Shown: in pieces, positions 10,774 to 22,318 of the stretch | Layout of the letters: each line of letters starts with the position of its first letter | How positions within the stretch are numbered: the first letter of the stretch is position 1 | Assembly: GCA_902558545.1 (NCBI GenBank) | Contig: CACEEJ010000009.1 | Location: 1 to 40,759 of the forward strand | Source of the DNA: an uncultured Pelagibacteraceae bacterium | GTDB lineage: Bacteria; Pseudomonadota; Alphaproteobacteria; Pelagibacterales; Pelagibacteraceae | DNA: 40,759 nucleotides | Direction of reading: 5' to 3' | Notes under the pieces: model-generated | Seen by the model: only the letters and a program-made list of their open reading frames with translations | Told to the model about the DNA's origin: nothing | The model's database searches: none | Translations under genes and position numbers: made by a program

Positions 10774-12075
10774 ATGAGTGAAAAAATAGTAGTACCAGTT
10801 CTTGGTGAAAGTATAACGGAAGCTACCGTTGCTAAATGGTTAAAAAATCCAGGTGATGCAGTTGAAGTGGATGAGCCAATTGTTGAGCTTGAGACTGACA
10901 AAGTAAATTTAGAAGTACCATCACCAATTTCTGGTGTATTAACTGAAATTAATTCACAAGATGGATCAGTCGTTGAAGTAGGAGCATTATTAGGTTCTGT
11001 ATCAGCTGAAGGTGGAGCAGCGGTTAAATCTGTGCCGAAAATCGGTGAAGAAAAAAAGAAAGAGGAAATTGTTCCTGCAGAGAGCAATGTAATAAAATTA
11101 GATGCAAATAAAAAAACACCAAAAGTATTTGAAGAAAAAGAGATGGAAAAACCCAAAGAGAAACCTTTAGTTTTAACTGAGGAAGTTAAACAAAATGTTT
11201 CTCAAAAAATAGATGTTAACTCAACCTTGTCTCCAGCAGTGAGAAAAATAGTAACTGAAAATAATATCGATATTAATTCAATTCAAGGTTCAGGAAAGGA
11301 TGGGAGAGTTTTAAAAGGAGATTTAATAAGTTTGATGGGTGCAAATCCAAAACCATCTGAAAGAAAAATTCAATATGGTGAAGAAGAACGAATTAAGATG
11401 ACTAGGTTGAGACAAACTATTGCAAAAAGATTAAAGCAAGCTCAAGAGAATGCCGCTCTTTTAACAACATTTAATGAGGTTGATATGAGTAGTGTGATGG
11501 AAATGAGGAAAGAAAATCAAGAGGATTTCCAATCTCGTTATGGGATAAAATTAGGATTTATGTCTTTCTTTGTAAAAGCATGTGTAGTTGCTTTAAAAAA
11601 TTTCCCTGCGGTGAATGCTGAAATAGATGGAGATGAGATTATCTATAAAAACTATTACAATATTAGCTTTGCTGTCGGAACAGATAAGGGTTTGGTTGTT
11701 CCAGTTTTGAGAAATGCAGATGAATTATCCTTTGCAGATATTGAAAAAAATATTAAAGAAATTTCAGAAAAAGCGCGAGATGGAAAGCTAACGATTGAAG
11801 ATCTTCAGGGAGGAACATTTACAATAAGTAATGGAGGTGTGTATGGGTCTATGCTTTCAACCCCAATACTAAATTTACCTCAATCTGGAGTGTTGGGCAT
11901 GCATAATATAGTAGAAAGACCTGTTGTTGTAGATGGTGAAATCAAAGTAAGACCAATTATGTATTTAGCGTTATCATATGATCATAGAATTATTGATGGA
12001 AAAGAATCTGTATCTTTCCTTAAAATGATTAAAGAAAACTTAGAAGACCCTAGAAGGTTGTTTTTAGATATTTAA
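10774..12075 (+). CDS. sucB: 2-oxoglutarate dehydrogenase E2 (dihydrolipoyl succinyltransferase)
   Basis: Core of the 2-oxoglutarate dehydrogenase complex; moves succinyl groups from lipoate to CoA. Domains in order of the 433 residues: an N-terminal lipoyl domain with K43 in [13 protein letters not shown], a linker rich in Lys, Glu and Pro (about 85-145), an E3/E1-binding domain ([19 protein letters not shown] through [13 protein letters not shown], about 150-185), and the C-terminal acyltransferase with H404 and D408 in YDHRIIDG. There is one lipoyl domain, as usual for E2o. The lpd ATG follows its stop directly. Confidence 0.97.
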   Translation: MSEKIVVPVLGESITEATVAKWLKNPGDAVEVDEPIVELETDKVNLEVPSPISGVLTEINSQDGSVVEVGALLGSVSAEGGAAVKSVPKIGEEKKKEEIVPAESNVIKLDANKKTPKVFEEKEMEKPKEKPLVLTEEVKQNVSQKIDVNSTLSPAVRKIVTENNIDINSIQGSGKDGRVLKGDLISLMGANPKPSERKIQYGEEERIKMTRLRQTIAKRLKQAQENAALLTTFNEVDMSSVMEMRKENQEDFQSRYGIKLGFMSFFVKACVVALKNFPAVNAEIDGDEIIYKNYYNISFAVGTDKGLVVPVLRNADELSFADIEKNIKEISEKARDGKLTIEDLQGGTFTISNGGVYGSMLSTPILNLPQSGVLGMHNIVERPVVVDGEIKVRPIMYLALSYDHRIIDGKESVSFLKMIKENLEDPRRLFLDI

Positions 12076-13476
12076 ATGTCAGAAAAATTTCAAGCTGTAG
12101 TTATTGGAGGTGGACCGGGTGGTTATGTGTGCGCAATCAGACTTGCTCAATTAGGATTAAAAACTGCATGCATAGAGTCCAGAGGGTCTTTGGGAGGTAC
12201 TTGTTTAAATGTTGGTTGTATCCCATCAAAAAGCTTACTTAATCTGTCTGAAGAATTTCATAAAGTAAAAAGTTTAGCAAATAAAGGTATAGAGGTTGGT
12301 GAGGTAAAATTAAATTTAGACAAAATGATGAAGAGCAAAGATAAAGCTGTAACAGTTCTCACAAAAGGTGTTGAATTTCTTTTGAAAAAAAACAAAGTTA
12401 CTTACTTCAAAGGACACGGAAGTTTTAAATCTAAAAATGAAATTTTAATAAAGGATGATAAAAATAAAGAAATTATCATCCAAACAGAAAAAACAGTTAT
12501 TGCTACAGGATCAGTTCCAGTGTCATTACCCGGGATAGAAATAGATGAAAAAACAATTGTCTCATCTACAGGTGCTCTAAAATTAGAAAAGGTACCTAAG
12601 AAAATGGTCGTAGTTGGAGGAGGCTATATAGGATTGGAGATGGGATCTGTATGGTCAAGACTAGGGGCAGAGGTGCAAGTTGTTGAATTTTTAGATCATA
12701 TTACACCTGGAATGGATAAAGAAATCTCTTCAGAATTTATGAAAATTTTAAAAAAACAGGGAATGAAATTTAATATGCAAAATAAAGTTGAAACAATTAA
12801 AAAAAATGCAGTTGGTGCAGTGGTTTTAACAGTAGATAAAGATGGTAATAAAAATAATTTTGAGTGTGATGTTGTTTTGATTTCTGTTGGCAGAAAAGCT
12901 AATACAGATGGTTTGAATTTAGAGTCTGTAGGAGTAGATCTTGATGAAAGAAATAGAATTAAAACTGATAAAATTTTTAAGACTAACGTTGAAAATATTT
13001 ATGCAATAGGCGATGTAATTGTTGGTCCAATGCTTGCACATAAAGCGGAGGACGAAGGTATAGCAGTTGCAGAAAACATAGTTGGTCAATCTGGACATGT
13101 AAATTACGATACAATCCCAGGAGTAATTTATACAACACCAGAAGTAGCATCAATCGGTAAAACAGAGGAACAATTAAAAGAATTAAATAAAAAATATAAG
13201 GTGGGGAAATTTTCGTTTATGGCTAATTCAAGAGCTAAGGCCATAGATGATGCTGAAGGTTTTGTTAAAATTTTAGCTGATGAGCAAACAGATAAAGTAT
13301 TAGGTGCACATATAATTGGACCTCATGCAGGAGAATTAATTGCAGAGATCGGTGTCGCAATGGAATTTGGTGCAAGTGCAGAAGATATCGCCCGAACTTG
13401 TCATGCTCATCCAACGTTTTCTGAAGCAGTTAAAGAAGCTGCTTTATCAGTAGATAAAAGAGCAATACACTCTTAA
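12076..13476 (+). CDS. lpdA: Dihydrolipoamide dehydrogenase (E3)
   Basis: FAD- and NAD-dependent enzyme that reoxidises the lipoyl groups of 2-oxoacid dehydrogenase complexes. The 466 residues contain the FAD-binding [10 protein letters not shown] (11-20), the redox disulfide C43/C48 in [13 protein letters not shown], a second Rossmann motif [12 protein letters not shown] for NAD, the YAIGDV segment and the C-terminal H445/E450 dyad in HAHPTFSE. Complete. It begins on the base after the sucB stop, so it is translated with sucAB; it may also serve other complexes encoded elsewhere. Confidence 0.98.
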   Translation: MSEKFQAVVIGGGPGGYVCAIRLAQLGLKTACIESRGSLGGTCLNVGCIPSKSLLNLSEEFHKVKSLANKGIEVGEVKLNLDKMMKSKDKAVTVLTKGVEFLLKKNKVTYFKGHGSFKSKNEILIKDDKNKEIIIQTEKTVIATGSVPVSLPGIEIDEKTIVSSTGALKLEKVPKKMVVVGGGYIGLEMGSVWSRLGAEVQVVEFLDHITPGMDKEISSEFMKILKKQGMKFNMQNKVETIKKNAVGAVVLTVDKDGNKNNFECDVVLISVGRKANTDGLNLESVGVDLDERNRIKTDKIFKTNVENIYAIGDVIVGPMLAHKAEDEGIAVAENIVGQSGHVNYDTIPGVIYTTPEVASIGKTEEQLKELNKKYKVGKFSFMANSRAKAIDDAEGFVKILADEQTDKVLGAHIIGPHAGELIAEIGVAMEFGASAEDIARTCHAHPTFSEAVKEAALSVDKRAIHS

Positions 13477-13498
13477 TTTTTTTTCATATTATAAAAAT

Positions 13499-15454
13499 AT
13501 GAAATATCCGATACTTGTACCAAATATTTTTAATCATCCATTCACTTATGAAAGTAGTTTAAAACTTAAAGTTGGTGATTATGTAATGGTACCTTTTGGA
13601 AAATCAAAAATTACTGGTGTTGTTTGGAACGAATTTGAAAAAAATAATAATAAAAATTTTAAGACTAAAAATATAATCAAGAAATTAGATGTTACTCCGT
13701 TAAAAAAAAATACAATAAATTTTTTAAATTGGTTTGCAGAATATAATCTTATCCCAAAGGGTATGGCTTTAAAGTTGTTACTCTTAACTAGTAATGCGGT
13801 CGAGAACAAAGAAACTCAACTTTATCAAATATTTGATAGCAAAATTAAACAAACCTTAATCAAGCTATCTAGTGATCAAAATAAATCTCTAAAAAAAATG
13901 AATGCTTCAAATAAAAAATTTAGAGTTCATGTTTTACAAGGTACAACTGGATCAGGAAAAACTTTAGTTTATTTTGAAGCGTTAAAACCACTGATAGTGA
14001 AGGGTTTTCAAGGATTAATTTTATTACCAGAAATAGGCCTCACCAGTCAGTTTGAACAAAAATTTTTAGAATATTTTGGTTTTAAACCTGCAGTTTGGCA
14101 TTCGGGCATTTCAAAAAAAAAGAAAGAATTAATTTGGAGTGGTGTTTCTAACGGTAAAGTAAAAATAATTATTGGTGCAAGGTCTTCATTATTTTTACCA
14201 TTTAAAAAATTAGGAATGATAATTGTTGATGAGGAACATGATCAATCATTTAAACAAGACGAAGGTATAACCTACAATGCTCGTGATATGGCAATTTCCA
14301 GAGCATCTTTTGAAAATATTCCAATCAATTTGATTACCGCTGTCCCGTCCATAGAAACTTTTGAAAATATTAAAAAAGGGAAATACGAAGTTTCTAGATT
14401 AAATGAAAGATATCAAAACGCAGCATTACCCAATTATGAAATTATTAATTTGAATAATACAAAACTTGAAAAACAAACATGGTTATCAAATAAAATTATT
14501 GAAAAAGTTAATTTACATTTGGAAAAAAAAGATCAAGTTTTGTTTTTTTTAAACAGAAGAGGTTTTTCTCCAAATGTTTTATGTAATAAGTGTTTTACAA
14601 GTTTTACATGTCCAAATTGTAGTATCAATTTAGTTTATCATAAAAATAAAAATAACCTATTGTGCCATTATTGCGGATATAAATCTGATCTTAAAAGGAA
14701 CTGTACAAAAGAAGGCAATTGTGAATTTATTTTTAGTGGCCCTGGTGTTGAGAGAATTTCAGAAGAAGTAAAAAGAAAATTTCCTGGTAAAAAAATAGAG
14801 ATCTTTTCAAGTGACACAATGAATAAAAAAGATTCTAAAGAAAAAATAGATAAAATTATTAATAATGAAACGCATATTTTAGTTGGAACTCAATTAATTT
14901 CAAAAGGTTTTCATTTTCCAAGCTTAAATTGCATTGTAGTTGTTGATATTGATCTTTCATCTCAAGGACATGATTTAAGAGGTGCAGAAAAAAATTTACA
15001 GCTTTATCATCAACTTTCTGGACGTGCAGGAAGAACAGGAAAGCCAGCAACTGTATATTTTCAAACTTACGAAAATAATACTAAGATGATTTCAGAAATT
15101 ACAAGTAAAAATCCAGATATTTTTTTAGAAAGAGAACTGCAGATAAGGAAAAATAATAAACTACCTCCATTTCAAAGGTTTATATCTTTAATCTTAACGG
15201 GAGATAATGAAATTAAATTAGAAAAAGAAGCTATTAATTTTAAAAGTTTTATTGAAAACAAAATAGAAGGAAAAATATTAGGGCCAGTGAATGCTCCATT
15301 ATTTAAATTAAAGAGAAAATTTAGAATTAGATTTTTAATTAGAGGCTTAAAATCTATGAAACTACAAAGCTCGCTTGCAAAAATTATCCCAAAATATAAA
15401 TTTTCTTCCGGAATAAAACTTTCAGTTGATGTTGACCCAATTAACTTCAATTAA
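13499..15454 (+). CDS. priA: Primosomal replication restart helicase PriA
   Basis: Superfamily 2 helicase that reloads the replisome at stalled forks. At 651 residues it is about 80 shorter than the E. coli protein. An N-terminal DNA-binding domain (about 1-98: NHPFTYESS, VGDYVMVPFGKSK, FAEYNLIPKG) leads after a short linker to Walker A GTTGSGKT (148-155), DEEH (244-247), an eight-cysteine zinc region starting CNKCFTSFTCPNC, and the HQLSGRAGRTGK motif. The shortfall falls between the N-terminal domain and Walker A, where a winged-helix domain normally lies. Motif III reads TAVPSIE rather than the usual SATPS-like form. A priA gene before the atpH operon is common in alphaproteobacteria. Confidence 0.95.
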   Translation: MKYPILVPNIFNHPFTYESSLKLKVGDYVMVPFGKSKITGVVWNEFEKNNNKNFKTKNIIKKLDVTPLKKNTINFLNWFAEYNLIPKGMALKLLLLTSNAVENKETQLYQIFDSKIKQTLIKLSSDQNKSLKKMNASNKKFRVHVLQGTTGSGKTLVYFEALKPLIVKGFQGLILLPEIGLTSQFEQKFLEYFGFKPAVWHSGISKKKKELIWSGVSNGKVKIIIGARSSLFLPFKKLGMIIVDEEHDQSFKQDEGITYNARDMAISRASFENIPINLITAVPSIETFENIKKGKYEVSRLNERYQNAALPNYEIINLNNTKLEKQTWLSNKIIEKVNLHLEKKDQVLFFLNRRGFSPNVLCNKCFTSFTCPNCSINLVYHKNKNNLLCHYCGYKSDLKRNCTKEGNCEFIFSGPGVERISEEVKRKFPGKKIEIFSSDTMNKKDSKEKIDKIINNETHILVGTQLISKGFHFPSLNCIVVVDIDLSSQGHDLRGAEKNLQLYHQLSGRAGRTGKPATVYFQTYENNTKMISEITSKNPDIFLERELQIRKNNKLPPFQRFISLILTGDNEIKLEKEAINFKSFIENKIEGKILGPVNAPLFKLKRKFRIRFLIRGLKSMKLQSSLAKIIPKYKFSSGIKLSVDVDPINFN

Positions 15455-15458
15455 CCAC

Positions 15459-15476
15459 AAAAAAGAGGTCTTTTTT
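15459..15476 (+). terminator. Possible terminator after priA
   Basis: Five bases after the priA stop, AAAAAAGA and TCTTTTTT form a perfect inverted repeat around a GG centre, ending in a run of six T. A stem-loop with a T tract between priA and the atp promoter is a plausible weak intrinsic terminator. The stem is nearly all A-T, so stability is doubtful. Confidence 0.4.
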
Positions 15477-15489
15477 ACGAAACCGCTAC

Positions 15490-15518
15490 TTGAAGACATA
15501 AGGGTCATATGCTATTTA
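15490..15518 (+). promoter_or_regulatory. Predicted sigma-70 promoter of the atp operon
   Basis: TTGAAG (15490-15495) and TATTTA (15513-15518) are separated by 17 bp in the only sizeable spacer ahead of atpH. Transcription would start near 15525 and give a leader of roughly 40 nt ending in an AGAGGA ribosome-binding sequence (15551-15556). Prediction by pattern only. Confidence 0.55.
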
Positions 15519-15562
15519 GGGCGTGATTTTTAAATAATCTTCAACATTATAGAGGAACCAAG

Positions 15563-16120
15563 TTGAGTAAAGACACCGGATTTTCAATAACTTCAGCTGA
15601 AAGGTACTCTCTTGCGCTTTTTGAACTTTCAGAGGAAAACAATCTTTTAAGTCAGATCGAAGATCAGTCTTTATCTATTCTCAGTTTAATTGATCAAAGT
15701 GAAGATTTTTCTAATTTGATTAAAGATCCAACTACAAGCCAAGAGGATTTATTAAAAGTAATCAATAAAATCTCTGAAAATAATAAATTTGAGTCTTTAT
15801 TTAAAAATTTTTTAAGTTTCTTAATTCAAAAAAGACGTTTCTTTTTTATTGAACGTATCCTTAAAAGCTTTATAGAAATTTGTTCAAGAAAAAGAGGTGA
15901 ACTTAAGGCAGAATTAAAATCAGCAAAACAATTATCTAATGAAGAAATTTCAAAAATTACAGAGGAGTTAACAAAAAATTTTAGCTCAAAAATAAAATTA
16001 AACTACAAACATGATGAAAGTTTAATAGGAGGTCTGGTAGTTCAAGTAGGAAGTACTATGGTCGATACCTCAATTAAAAATAAATTACAACAAATCGAAA
16101 ATAGAATGATAGAGGCATAA
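15563..16120 (+). CDS. atpH: F1 ATP synthase delta subunit
   Basis: Peripheral-stalk subunit that ties the F1 head to the Fo b subunits; Pfam OSCP/delta family. 185 residues, mostly helical, with the family C-terminal pattern (LIGGLVVQVGSTMVDTSIKNKL). Translation probably starts at the TTG at 15563: AGAGGA lies 6 nt upstream, and SKDTGFSITSAERYSLALFEL matches the usual N-terminus; no better ATG exists. First gene of atpHAGDC, the F1-only arrangement of alphaproteobacteria, in which Fo genes lie elsewhere. atpA begins on the base after its stop. Confidence 0.95.
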   Translation: MSKDTGFSITSAERYSLALFELSEENNLLSQIEDQSLSILSLIDQSEDFSNLIKDPTTSQEDLLKVINKISENNKFESLFKNFLSFLIQKRRFFFIERILKSFIEICSRKRGELKAELKSAKQLSNEEISKITEELTKNFSSKIKLNYKHDESLIGGLVVQVGSTMVDTSIKNKLQQIENRMIEA

Positions 16121-17656
16121 ATGGAAATAAATCCTTCAGAAGTTACGAAAATATTAAAAGAACAAATTAAAAATTTTGGTGATAAAGTAGAAGTTACAGA
16201 AGTTGGTCAAGTTTTATCAGTTGGAGATGGTATTGCTAGGATTTATGGTTTAGATAATGTTCAAGCTGGTGAAATGGTAGAGTTTGCAGATGGTTCAAAA
16301 GGTATGGCTCTAAACTTAGAAAGCGAAAACGTTGGTGTTGTAATTTTTGGTGATGACAGAAATGTTAAAGAAGGGGATGTAGTAAAAAGAACTGGTAATA
16401 TTGTTGATACCCCAGTTGGAAAAGAATTATTAGGAAGAGTAGTGGATGGTTTAGGAAATCCTATTGATGGAAAAGGACCACTAGATAAAGGAATTAAAAA
16501 AAGCAGGGTTGAAGTAAAAGCTCCTGGCATTATTCCACGACAATCAGTAAGTGAACCAATGCAAACTGGTCTTAAATCAATTGATAGTCTAGTTCCGATT
16601 GGAAGAGGGCAAAGGGAATTAATTATTGGTGATAGACAAACTGGTAAAACAGCAGTTGCAGTAGATGCAATTATTAATCAAAAAAAAATCAATGAATCTG
16701 GTGATGAAAAACAAAAACTGTATTGTATATACGTTGCAGTTGGACAAAAAAGATCAACAGTAAGACAAATTCAAAAAACATTGGAAGAAGCTGGAGCTAT
16801 GGAGTACACAACAATCGTTGCTGCTACTGCATCTGACTCTGCTCCTTTACAATTCTTAGCACCATACACTGGTTGTGCTATGGGTGAATATTTTAGAGAT
16901 AATGGAATGCATGCGTTAATAATTTATGATGATTTGTCTAAACAAGCAGTTGCTTATAGACAAATGTCATTGCTATTAAGAAGACCCCCGGGACGTGAGG
17001 CTTATCCTGGAGATGTTTTTTATCTTCATAGTAGATTACTTGAAAGAGCAGCTAAATTAAGTGATGAGCATGGTGGTGGATCACTTACAGCACTGCCAAT
17101 TATTGAAACACAAGGTGGAGACGTATCCGCGTTCATTCCAACTAACGTTATTTCAATTACAGACGGACAAATTTTCCTTGAAACAGAACTATTTAACCAA
17201 GGTATAAGACCTGCAATTAACGTAGGTTTATCGGTGTCTAGGGTTGGTTCGTCAGCTCAAACAAAAGCAATGAAAAAAGTTTCTGGTTCAATGAAATTAG
17301 AGCTAGCACAATACAGAGAAATGGCAGCTTTTGCTCAATTTGGATCTGATTTAGATGCATCTACTCAGCAACTTTTGAATAGAGGCTCTAAACTAACTGA
17401 ACTTTTAAAACAAAAACAATATTCACCCATGACTGTTGCAGAACAAGTTATTTCAGTATTTTGTGGAGTAAAAGGTTATCTGGATGATATTGATTTAAAA
17501 GACGTTGCTGAATTTGAGAGCAAGATTATTGAAAAATGTAAATCAGATAAGCCTGAAATTATGGAGTCAATTTTAAGTTCAGGAAAACTTGAGGAAGATA
17601 AAGAAAAATTACTTGTTGAGGTAATAACTCAATTAAAAGGAAATTTTAAATCTTAA
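16121..17656 (+). CDS. atpA: F1 ATP synthase alpha subunit
   Basis: Non-catalytic nucleotide-binding subunit of the F1 hexamer. The 511-residue length is standard. It shows the beta-barrel N-terminal domain ([14 protein letters not shown]), the P-loop GDRQTGKT (170-177), [20 protein letters not shown], and the ATP synthase alpha/beta signature region [20 protein letters not shown]. The C-terminal helical domain is intact. It directly follows atpH and precedes atpG by 6 bp. Confidence 0.99.
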   Translation: MEINPSEVTKILKEQIKNFGDKVEVTEVGQVLSVGDGIARIYGLDNVQAGEMVEFADGSKGMALNLESENVGVVIFGDDRNVKEGDVVKRTGNIVDTPVGKELLGRVVDGLGNPIDGKGPLDKGIKKSRVEVKAPGIIPRQSVSEPMQTGLKSIDSLVPIGRGQRELIIGDRQTGKTAVAVDAIINQKKINESGDEKQKLYCIYVAVGQKRSTVRQIQKTLEEAGAMEYTTIVAATASDSAPLQFLAPYTGCAMGEYFRDNGMHALIIYDDLSKQAVAYRQMSLLLRRPPGREAYPGDVFYLHSRLLERAAKLSDEHGGGSLTALPIIETQGGDVSAFIPTNVISITDGQIFLETELFNQGIRPAINVGLSVSRVGSSAQTKAMKKVSGSMKLELAQYREMAAFAQFGSDLDASTQQLLNRGSKLTELLKQKQYSPMTVAEQVISVFCGVKGYLDDIDLKDVAEFESKIIEKCKSDKPEIMESILSSGKLEEDKEKLLVEVITQLKGNFKS

Positions 17657-17662
17657 TTATTT

Positions 17663-19955
<2,293 letters not shown>

Positions 19956-19956
<1 letters not shown>

Positions 19957-20348
19957 TGAGCGAAGAGTTTAAAGTTGAAATAGTAAATCCTGAAAAATCT
20001 TTTTTAGTAAAAGATGATGTTTCAGAAGTTGTGGTCCCTGCTTTTGAAGGAGAGATGGGAATATTGAAGGATCATATTTCTATTATTTCCTTTTTGAAAC
20101 CTGGGATAATTAAGATTTTATCAAAATCAGGTGATGAAAATTACTATGTTGAAGATGGGATTGTTGAGTTTAAAAATAACAATCTATCTATTTTAACAAG
20201 TACAATTTTTAATCTTGCCGATATGGATAAATCAAAGCAACAAGATTTACTTAAACAGGCAGAAGAAGAGGCTAATAAAACCGATATTAACGATCAATCT
20301 AAATATTTAGCAGATCAAAAAGTTGAAGTTTTAAAAACTCTAAATTAA
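19956..20348 (+). CDS. atpC: F1 ATP synthase epsilon subunit
   Basis: Rotor subunit that contacts the c ring and can restrain ATP hydrolysis. 130 residues; the N-terminal beta-sandwich (FKVEIVNPEKSFL, VVVPAFEGEMGILKDH, YYVEDGIVEF) is clear, and a lysine- and glutamate-rich helical C-terminus follows. Last gene of the operon. Its stop overlaps the 3' end of the convergent rppH by nine bases, so the two transcripts are antisense to each other at their ends. Confidence 0.96.
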
Positions 20349-20813
20349 TTTTTTTACTTTTTCTTTAAGTTCTTTGTAAACATGATGTTTAAAATCAACA
20401 ACAACATCAGTAATTAAATCTAAGTCAATCCACTTCCAATCTAAAAATTCTGGATTAGATGTATTAATATTTATTTCATTATCATTTCCAATAAATCGCA
20501 TTAAAAACCATTTTTGCTTCTGACCTTTGTACTTACCTTTCCAAATAATGCCTAGTAATCTATCAGGTAAATCATAGGTTAATGTACCATCTAATTCTTT
20601 TATAAGTTCTACGCTTTTGATACTTGTTTCTTCCTCTAGTTCTCTAAATGCAGCTTTTAAATTATCCTCTCCCTCATCAACACCACCCTGAGGCATTTGC
20701 CAAAAATTTTTAGGATTATCTATTCTTTTTGCTACGAATACTTTATTTTCTTTATTCAATAACACAATTCCGACCCCACTTCTCAGTGGTAAATCTTTAA
20801 AATTTTTATTCAT
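20340..20813 (-). CDS. rppH: RNA pyrophosphohydrolase, Nudix family
   Basis: Removes pyrophosphate from the 5' end of mRNA, which opens the way to decay. The 157 residues begin RSGVGIVLLNKENKVFVAKR, typical of RppH, and include WQMPQGGVDEGED followed by the Nudix helix RELEEET, with the metal-binding glutamates in place. The tryptophan-rich WKGKYKGQKQKWF segment also fits RppH rather than other Nudix groups. Last gene of the long minus-strand unit. A substrate other than mRNA, such as diadenosine polyphosphate, cannot be excluded. Confidence 0.9.
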   Translation of the reverse strand: MNKNFKDLPLRSGVGIVLLNKENKVFVAKRIDNPKNFWQMPQGGVDEGEDNLKAAFRELEEETSIKSVELIKELDGTLTYDLPDRLLGIIWKGKYKGQKQKWFLMRFIGNDNEININTSNPEFLDWKWIDLDLITDVVVDFKHHVYKELKEKVKKLI

Positions 20814-20814
20814 A

Positions 20815-21954
20815 TTATCCGTTAAGTAACTTAATAGCGTAGTTTAATTGATTATCAGTATCAGTTTTTATTCTAAAATCATCACCTTCTTCATTTACTT
20901 CAATATCTGGTCTAACACCTACTTCAGAAATAGATTTTCCAGAAGGAAGATAATATTTTGCGACAGTTAATCTGATAGCACCACGATTTTTTAAAGGAAT
21001 AATTGATTGGACAGAACCTTTACCAAAGCTATTTTCACCAACGATGATTGCTCTTTTGTGATCCTTTAAAGCTCCAGCAACAATTTCAGATGCAGATGCT
21101 GAACCATAGTTAATTAAAACCAATAGTGTTTTTCCATCGGTAATATCTCCTTTTTTTGCAAACCATTTTCTATTTTCAGATTTTTTTCTGCTTTTTGTTG
21201 AAACTATCTCTCCATTTTCCAGAAAAAAATCTGATATCTTTATTGCTTGAGATAAAAGACCTCCAGGATTATTTCTTAAATCTAAAATAAATGAATTTAA
21301 GTTTTTATTTTTTTTAAGTTTTTTAATTTGTTTTTCTATTTGATCACTACTGTTATCGTTAAATGAAGTAAGCCTGATGTATCCAATATTTTCATCTATA
21401 ATTTCAGATTTTACAGATTGAACCTGGATAACTTCTCTTATTATATTAAATATTAGCGCTTTTCTTTCACCTCTTCGTCTTACTGTTAACTCTATTCCAG
21501 AACCTACAGGTCCTCTCATTAAATCAACAGCTTCACTTAATGATTTTCCTTGAACCTGGACATCATTTATTTTGACTATGTAATCGCCAGCTTTTAATCC
21601 AGCCCTAGATGCAGGTGTATCATCTATTGGTGAAATTACTTTTACCACGCCAGCCTCCATGCTAACTTCAATTCCTAGTCCACCAAATTCACCACTGGTT
21701 TCTGTTTGCATTTCATCAAAAATTTTAGGAGACATGTAGGATGAATAAGGATCTAGGGATTGTAAAAGTCCATTGATAGCAGAGTCCATACTCTCAGATT
21801 GATTGAACTCATCAACATATTCTTTATTAATTTTTTCTAGAACCTCACCAAAGAGATCAATTTTTTTATAAATATCAATTTCAGCTGAAATAACTGTTTT
21901 ATTTAAATAAAAAATGGAAAAAAAAATTAATAATAAAAATTTAATTTTTTTCAT
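20815..21954 (-). CDS. ctpA: Carboxyl-terminal processing protease, S41 family
   Basis: Periplasmic serine protease that trims or degrades envelope proteins at their C-termini. The start is set at the ATG at 21954, which overlaps the rsfS stop as ATGA; a longer in-frame reading would put a hydrophilic peptide before the signal sequence. The 379 residues are: a signal peptide (MKKIKFLLLIFFSIF, cleavage probably near VISA), a helical stretch, a PDZ domain (about 90-165, GLGIEVSMEAG) and the S41 domain with the Ser287/Lys312 dyad in YGSASASEI and NSFGKGSVQ. rppH follows 1 bp later. Alphaproteobacteria commonly have ctpA here. Confidence 0.95.
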   Translation of the reverse strand: MKKIKFLLLIFFSIFYLNKTVISAEIDIYKKIDLFGEVLEKINKEYVDEFNQSESMDSAINGLLQSLDPYSSYMSPKIFDEMQTETSGEFGGLGIEVSMEAGVVKVISPIDDTPASRAGLKAGDYIVKINDVQVQGKSLSEAVDLMRGPVGSGIELTVRRRGERKALIFNIIREVIQVQSVKSEIIDENIGYIRLTSFNDNSSDQIEKQIKKLKKNKNLNSFILDLRNNPGGLLSQAIKISDFFLENGEIVSTKSRKKSENRKWFAKKGDITDGKTLLVLINYGSASASEIVAGALKDHKRAIIVGENSFGKGSVQSIIPLKNRGAIRLTVAKYYLPSGKSISEVGVRPDIEVNEEGDDFRIKTDTDNQLNYAIKLLNG

Positions 21955-22301
21955 ATCATCACTTTTTCTTTTGGAATTAGCTCTGACCAAATTTTTTCTA
22001 ATTCATAAAATTTTCTTTTTTCTGGATGAAAAATATGAATAATCAAATCAATCCCATCAACAAGTTTCCATTCTCCACTTTCTTTACCCTCAATTTTCGA
22101 GTCTTTTACACCGTTATTTTTAAGTTTTTCTAAAACCTGTTCTGATAAAGATTGAATATGTCTAGATGATGTTCCACTTGCTATGATCATGTAATCAGCC
22201 ATAGAACTTTTGTCTTTAAGATCAATAGTTACAATGTCTTGAGCTTTATTTAGATCTAGTGTGTTGATTACAATTTCTTTTAAGTCTGAAATTTTGTCCA
22301 T
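21951..22301 (-). CDS. rsfS: Ribosome silencing factor RsfS
   Basis: Binds L14 on the large subunit and blocks subunit joining when nutrients are short. The 116-residue protein shows the family core: KAQDIVTIDLKDKSSMADYMIIASGTSSRHIQS, then EGKESGEWKLVDGIDLIIHIF and a C-terminal YELEKIW. It is 17 bp downstream of nadD, the usual pairing. It overlaps ctpA by four bases, so the rlmH gene that commonly follows rsfS is not at this locus. Confidence 0.95.
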   Translation of the reverse strand: MDKISDLKEIVINTLDLNKAQDIVTIDLKDKSSMADYMIIASGTSSRHIQSLSEQVLEKLKNNGVKDSKIEGKESGEWKLVDGIDLIIHIFHPEKRKFYELEKIWSELIPKEKVMI

Positions 22302-22318
22302 TAATTGATTTTAGATTA

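Noticed and set aside
10653-11156. A 167-codon minus-strand open frame across the sucA/sucB junction.
   Set aside because: It is antisense to the conserved lipoyl domain of SucB and reads as low-complexity Ser/Thr sequence; no sign of an independent gene.
20327-20355. AGTTTT-A-AAAACT followed by a T run at the end of atpC as a terminator.
   Set aside because: The loop would be a single base and the repeat lies within the atpC codons; it does not form a credible stem. The convergent ends simply overlap.
21955-21990. A longer N-terminus for the C-terminal protease.
   Set aside because: It would place a charged 12-residue peptide before a good signal sequence and extend the overlap with rsfS; the ATGA junction at 21951-21954 explains the start better.
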